Shown here one piece after another: positions 60,401 to 64,000 of a stretch of DNA of 64,000 nt (its first letter is position 1; every line of letters starts with the position of its first letter). The stretch spans positions 186,001-250,000 of the forward strand of contig CAITMJ010000021.1 of assembly GCA_903893545.1 (NCBI GenBank), in the 5' to 3' direction. This DNA is from an uncultured Chlamydiae bacterium (GTDB taxonomy: Bacteria; Chlamydiota; Chlamydiia; Chlamydiales; SM23-39). The notes under the pieces were generated by a model that was given only the letters and a program-made list of their open reading frames with translations, was not told where the DNA came from and did not search any database. Made by a program: the position numbers and the translations under genes.

Positions 60401-61398
60401 AGGTGTTCTTCTTTAATCGCGCGGGTCAAGAGCTGTTTGACCGCTTCGCGAGGATCGAGCTCGTCGTAAATGATCGCATGGGTCACTTCGGTGATCGGAA
60501 CGGGGATGTGGTTTTTACGGGCCAGCTCTCGGGCAGAAACGCAGGCGTAAATCCCTTCGACGGCCATGCCGATCTTTTGCCGAGCGCCTTCTGGGGAAAA
60601 CCCTTCAGCGATCAGGCGGCCGTAGCGGTAATTGCGGCTGTGGCGCGAAAGACAAGTAACGCAGAGATCTCCAAGGCCGGAGAGACCGTTGAGGGTTTCT
60701 GGCTTGCAGTTTTTCACGACGCAGAGTTTTCTCATCTCATGAAGACCGCGGGTCATGAGCGCCGCTTTGGTGTTATCGCCGCATCCAAGGCCATCGGCAA
60801 TCCCGCAAGCGATTGCGATGATGTTTTTCATCGCGCCGCCAAAGGAGACGCCATTGATATCGCTGTTTGGATAGATCCGAAATGTGGGGGTTGTAAAGAG
60901 ATCTTGGATTTGTTTGATCACCGATAGCTCGTAAGCGGAGCAGACGATGGAGGTGGGGAGATTTTGGATCACTTCTTCGGCATGGCTTGGACCGCTTAAA
61001 CACCCGACAAGAGGAGCTTCTGGATTGCCGATGATCTCAGAGATGATTTCGGGCAGAAGCAGGCCTGTTCCCTGTTCGATTCCCTTCGAGGTGATGATGA
61101 CGGGACAGTGAATAGGATGGTGTTTTTGAATTTGTGTAAATACGGGGCGGATCCCAACGGAGGTGACGCTCTCGACAAGAGTTTCTGCGCCTTTGACTGT
61201 TTCTTGTAAGTTGTCTGTGAAGCGAAGGGACTCAGGGAAAATAAAATTGGCGAGCTTTGGGTGTTTTCTCTCTTTTTGGAGCTGTTTTGCAAAATTGCCA
61301 TCGCGCGTCCAGACGAGGACTGAATATCCGTTTTGCGCTAAAATCGAAGCGAGCGCAATGCCCCACGTACCAGCGCCTAAGTAACCGATTTTTGTCAT
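60397..61398 (-). CDS. gpsA: NAD(P)-dependent glycerol-3-phosphate dehydrogenase
   Basis: A 333-residue enzyme reducing dihydroxyacetone phosphate to sn-glycerol-3-phosphate for phospholipid synthesis. The dinucleotide motif is IGYLGAGTWGIALASIL (residues 3-19). ITSKGIEQGTG, LSGPSHAEEV, the catalytic lysine region GAMKNIIAIACGIADGLGCGDNTKAALMTRGL and the C-terminal domain GLSGLGDLCVTC are as in GpsA. It starts four bases inside the end of the GT9-UDPGP fusion gene and overlaps nnrD, so the three form one coupled unit. C. trachomatis has gpsA beside a UDP-sugar pyrophosphorylase gene too. Confidence 0.96.
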   Translation of the reverse strand: MTKIGYLGAGTWGIALASILAQNGYSVLVWTRDGNFAKQLQKERKHPKLANFIFPESLRFTDNLQETVKGAETLVESVTSVGIRPVFTQIQKHHPIHCPVIITSKGIEQGTGLLLPEIISEIIGNPEAPLVGCLSGPSHAEEVIQNLPTSIVCSAYELSVIKQIQDLFTTPTFRIYPNSDINGVSFGGAMKNIIAIACGIADGLGCGDNTKAALMTRGLHEMRKLCVVKNCKPETLNGLSGLGDLCVTCLSRHSRNYRYGRLIAEGFSPEGARQKIGMAVEGIYACVSARELARKNHIPVPITEVTHAIIYDELDPREAVKQLLTRAIKEEHL

Positions 61399-63149
61399 TT
61401 TTTTCTCTTCATCAGTAGTTTTTCAACATGCTCTTTTTGCTCAGCTCTTTTGATCGGGGCATAGCAGGTTTCTCTTTCGTAGCACAAGGCAGATCTTTTG
61501 ATTGCCAGCGAAAAAGCATCGAAGAGGAGTTTTTCCCGTTTCCAAACGAGAATCTCATTCCCTCCGATCATCGCTTTTTTACGAATCCAGCGAAGGGGCA
61601 AGGTGGCGTTAGAGGCTTTTCGGAGAAAGGGGAGCGAAAGGAGAGCCTGCCCAGCATAAGAATAGAGATAATTGTCGTTTGCGATATCGAAGTATTCGAC
61701 GATGGAAAAATCCTCTGCCAAAGCTCCCATCGACTCTCCTTGGATTCGATCGACGCATTGAATCGTGACTTCATCTCCAGACGCAAGATGATGAGCTAAA
61801 AGAGCTCCATCGAAGGGGCTGGCAAGAGGGTTTTCGATCGGTAGAATAAAAGCGGAGCGGATGCCCGCCTTTTCAAACTCATCGAGGATGCCTGATTTTG
61901 CAAGTCCCTCATAGAGGCTTCCATTCCCATCGGGGCCTATGCCAACGGGTCGGTATTTCTCATCGAGAAGCGGCAGTGACGTTTGTTCAAAAAAGAGAAT
62001 CTTCCGGCCAAAAAAGGCATTTTTTTCAAAGTAGGTTTTCGTCGCTTCTCCATTTTGTGGAGAGGTCATGATGGCGATAGGCATCGAAGGGGGGATGTTT
62101 TCTAAATGATGCTGAAAAAGCGTTTTATTCAAGACTTGAAACAGCCCTTTAGGTCCGGAAAATCCAAGTCGAGAGCCCATTCCTCCCGCTAAAATAATGC
62201 ATGCGGTAGCGCATGAAAGAGTTCCTATTTGCGCCTTTGGACAAGAAAGAAGTGGGGGAATGAATTTTTTGGGGAAAAGTACTTCGAAGATCTGATCGGC
62301 GGTAATGGTGGATAGATCGCGATGCTCGCCGATGAGAGGGAGATGGACGAGCTTTGGATTTGGAGAGGCAACGCCCTGTTTTAATATTCCATGATTCGGG
62401 TCGGCCCAAAGAGTGATTAGCCGAATCGGAAAAGACTGATCGATATAGTAGGTCATCGAGGCTAGGCCTGAGTCTGGGACGATAAGAGAGGAACAGCGGT
62501 TTTTGATGATGGAAAGAACCTCGAAAAGGGATGTTTTCCCTCGAAGGTCATAAATCATAGGGTGAGAGAATGTCTCATTAGAGGCAAAGCCAAAGAGGAG
62601 AACTTTTACATTGCCTTGGAGCTGTAGACGGTCAAAAAGCTCATTCCACCTTTTTTCCGGATAATTGCGCCAATGGCCGTAGTTTGTCTCTGCGTAAGGT
62701 TGGACGCCGATATAGATAAACCCTTCTGGCAAATCGAACTTGCGCCATAGATCGTCGTGGGCCTCATTCCATTTTAAGCGAGGGATGAATGTCCTGCGTT
62801 GCCAGCGGCACCAGTCGGAAGGAGATGGTTTTTCGAAGATCAAGTCAAAGGTTCTTCCTTCTATTTTGGCGTCGTAAGGCTCTCCCCGTTTCCAATCTTT
62901 AGCGATAAGAATTTCAAGGTTCTCGAGAAGAGTAAACCCATCTTTTAAATTTTCTCGGGTGAGCACTGAAATCTTTGCATTGGGCAAGTATTCTCGGATG
63001 CGTTGTACGATGGCGGCTAGGCCAAGAGCGATATCGCCAAGGCCCCGATTCCAACAGAGCAAGACTGTCTTTGCGTTTTTCTTAGCGGCGCGTCTCAGCT
63101 TCCAATCGAGAAAATTTGGCAGGAAAAATCGCGCAAACGTCCTAAACAT
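61395..63149 (-). CDS. Fusion of a GT9 (heptosyltransferase-like) domain and a UDP-sugar pyrophosphorylase (UDPGP) domain
   Basis: About 584 residues. Residues about 25-295 form a GT9-type glycosyltransferase: TVLLCWNRGLGDIALGL, NYGHWRNYPEKRWNELFDRL, and SSLIVPDSGLASMTYYID. Residues about 315-584 form a nucleotidyltransferase of the eukaryotic-like UDPGP family (UDP-GlcNAc/UDP-glucose pyrophosphorylase): CIILAGGMGSRLGFSGPKG, GPDGNGSLYEGLAKSG, LPIENPLASPFDGALLAHHL and WIRKKAMIGGNEILVWKREK near the end. C. trachomatis carries a free-standing UDPGP gene at this place next to gpsA. The ATG at 63149 (MFRTFARFF) follows AAGGA closely and overlaps the heptosyltransferase gene by eight bases; ATG 63170 is an alternative. 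It may both make and use a nucleotide sugar. Confidence 0.8.
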   Translation of the reverse strand: MFRTFARFFLPNFLDWKLRRAAKKNAKTVLLCWNRGLGDIALGLAAIVQRIREYLPNAKISVLTRENLKDGFTLLENLEILIAKDWKRGEPYDAKIEGRTFDLIFEKPSPSDWCRWQRRTFIPRLKWNEAHDDLWRKFDLPEGFIYIGVQPYAETNYGHWRNYPEKRWNELFDRLQLQGNVKVLLFGFASNETFSHPMIYDLRGKTSLFEVLSIIKNRCSSLIVPDSGLASMTYYIDQSFPIRLITLWADPNHGILKQGVASPNPKLVHLPLIGEHRDLSTITADQIFEVLFPKKFIPPLLSCPKAQIGTLSCATACIILAGGMGSRLGFSGPKGLFQVLNKTLFQHHLENIPPSMPIAIMTSPQNGEATKTYFEKNAFFGRKILFFEQTSLPLLDEKYRPVGIGPDGNGSLYEGLAKSGILDEFEKAGIRSAFILPIENPLASPFDGALLAHHLASGDEVTIQCVDRIQGESMGALAEDFSIVEYFDIANDNYLYSYAGQALLSLPFLRKASNATLPLRWIRKKAMIGGNEILVWKREKLLFDAFSLAIKRSALCYERETCYAPIKRAEQKEHVEKLLMKRKK

Positions 63150-64000
63150 GGTTCCTTTTAATAGATGCAACCGATTTTGCCACGACCTCCTCGACGGAGA
63201 TGGCCTTCATGCAGCGAAAATCGATGGGGCAGACGCGCTTAAAACAAGGAGAGCAGCTCGGTCGTTTATGGATCACGGCCTCTTTTTGCCCATAAGGGCC
63301 GGTGGCCTTGTCATCGGTGGAGCCAAAGAGGGCGACAATCGGGGTTCCGAGGGCATCTGCGATATGCATGGGTCCGCTATCATTGGTGATGAGAAGCGCG
63401 CAATCTTTAATGAGGCTGGCAAGCTCGCGAAGATTTGTTACACCGGCAATATTGATCACCCGTTCTGGAAGACCTTGGCAGGCCTCCTTAATCATCGAGG
63501 CAGTCGACGCGTCGCCAAAAAAAACAATCGTCGCATCCGTTTTTTCTAAAAGCTTCTCTGCAACCGAGCGAAATCTCTCGATCGGCCAGCATTTTGCAGA
63601 CCCATAGCTGGCGCCTGGATTGATTCCAATCAGAGGAGAGTTTTTCCGATAACCCCTTTGATAGAGGAGTTCTTTAGAAGTTTCTACTTCCTGGGCGCTG
63701 ACAAATAAGCGGGGGGCTGTCTTTGAATGGGCGATTTGGAGGGGAGCTAAGAGCCTCTTATAGGTATCGACTTCGTGTTCAAAGCCTTTTTTAGACAAGG
63801 GAACAGCGTCTGTCAAAAGAGGGCTTCGAAAGTGCTTGGCAAAGCCGATTCGCCGTTTTACATTCCCTTGCCAAAACCACCAGGCTGAAGAAAAGGAGTT
63901 GGTTAAAAGAATTCCTAAATCGTACTTACCGGCTTTGATTTTTTCGATGATGTTTCGCTTTTCATCGCGGCGCGAAAAACCATTGGTCAGTTTGGAAAAA
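63142..64000 (-). CDS. waaF: ADP-heptose:LPS heptosyltransferase II-like GT9 protein (5' end beyond window)
   Basis: The frame is open from base 64000 to the stop at 63142 (about 286 residues visible; the start is outside). Upstream residues KYDLGILLTNSFSSAWWFWQ and RRIGFAKHFRSPLLTDAVPL match the N-terminal domain of WaaF (LPNSxKSAL..., RIGY...LLND). The C-terminal domain has IGINPGASYGSAKCWPIERF, FFGDASTAS and LITNDSGPMHIADALGTPIVALFGSTD, the signature of the family, then a cysteine-containing tail CSPCFKRVCPIDFRCM as in heptosyltransferases. It would transfer heptose to the lipooligosaccharide inner core at the cytoplasmic face. It overlaps the fusion gene downstream. Confidence 0.85.
   Translation of the reverse strand, partial: FSKLTNGFSRRDEKRNIIEKIKAGKYDLGILLTNSFSSAWWFWQGNVKRRIGFAKHFRSPLLTDAVPLSKKGFEHEVDTYKRLLAPLQIAHSKTAPRLFVSAQEVETSKELLYQRGYRKNSPLIGINPGASYGSAKCWPIERFRSVAEKLLEKTDATIVFFGDASTASMIKEACQGLPERVINIAGVTNLRELASLIKDCALLITNDSGPMHIADALGTPIVALFGSTDDKATGPYGQKEAVIHKRPSCSPCFKRVCPIDFRCMKAISVEEVVAKSVASIKRNHV

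Noticed and set aside
62959..63549. 196-codon plus-strand open frame
   Set aside because: Spans the ends of two glycosyltransferase genes on the other strand, both with clear family motifs.
1..64000. CRISPR arrays, insertion sequences, prophage or integrase genes
   Set aside because: No regularly spaced repeats, transposase or integrase motifs, or tRNA-associated duplications were seen.

Overview
The window reads as chromosomal DNA of a member of the Chlamydiota outside the classical animal pathogens (an 'environmental' or Parachlamydiales-type chlamydia; family not resolved). The evidence is a set of markers confined to or typical of the phylum: the late-gene repressor EUO, a histone-like Hc2 protein, an NTT-type ADP/ATP translocase, a fused SecD-SecF, a MurA whose active-site Cys is Asp, a MOMP-like porin, and gene neighbourhoods matching those I remember from Chlamydia trachomatis (tolQ/tatD/sdhCAB; lplA/mnmG/dnaB/rho/coaE/polA/sohB/pgsA/npt; dnaQ/tsaE/DUF2709; mutL/pepP; gltX/recJ/secDF; gpsA/UDPGP). 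Genes that C. trachomatis lacks, to my knowledge, such as a two-partner secretion transporter, a UDP-glucuronate decarboxylase and a polysaccharide pyruvyltransferase, argue against a Chlamydiaceae genome.

Layout. 0-4.6 kb: tolQ (cut by the window edge) divergent from tatD-sdhC-sdhA-sdhB, followed by a probable 6S RNA. 4.8-12.4 kb: minus-strand lplA, a secreted small protein, mnmG, a 29-residue COX24-type protein, dnaB and tRNA-Ser(GCU), then a plus-strand conserved hypothetical, then rho-coaE-polA-sohB in translationally coupled order up to 16.1 kb. 16.2-20.7 kb: mscS, pgsA, npt, pgk. 20.7-22.4 kb: a leucine-rich-repeat protein with an IpaH-like NEL ubiquitin-ligase domain, the best effector candidate here. 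22.3-32.2 kb: dnaQ-engB-tsaE-DUF2709, then leuDH-argS, then epmB, murA and tsp. 32.5-39.9 kb: euo, MOMP-like protein, mutL-pepP-sensor kinase, two-partner secretion transporter. 39.9-45.8 kb: an accessory block in which a degenerate C39 peptidase, a GT2 glycosyltransferase, a pyruvyltransferase-like protein and a GH130-like propeller all carry N-terminal export signals; an RNA methyltransferase and an RsbU phosphatase lie among them. 45.9-55.2 kb: gltX, cysJ-like reductase, recJ, secDF, Hc2-like protein. 55.2-64 kb: Fic protein, CCA/poly(A) polymerase, two UDP-sugar enzymes, NnrD, gpsA, a glycosyltransferase-UDPGP fusion and heptosyltransferase II (cut by the window edge).

Most of the window is housekeeping: respiration (succinate dehydrogenase), replication and repair (DnaB, PolA, DnaQ, RecJ, MutL), translation (ArgS, GltX, MnmG, CCA enzyme, tRNA-Ser), protein export (SecDF), envelope biogenesis (MurA, PgsA, GpsA, heptosyltransferase) and developmental control (EUO, RsbU, Hc2). 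The points most worth a second look are the LRR-NEL protein and the palindrome it shares with the tolQ/tatD promoter region, the exported glycan-enzyme cluster, a Fic protein whose auto-inhibitory glutamate is missing, the GT9-UDPGP fusion, and the 6S-like RNA downstream of sdhB. No CRISPR array, insertion sequence, prophage or integrase was seen.
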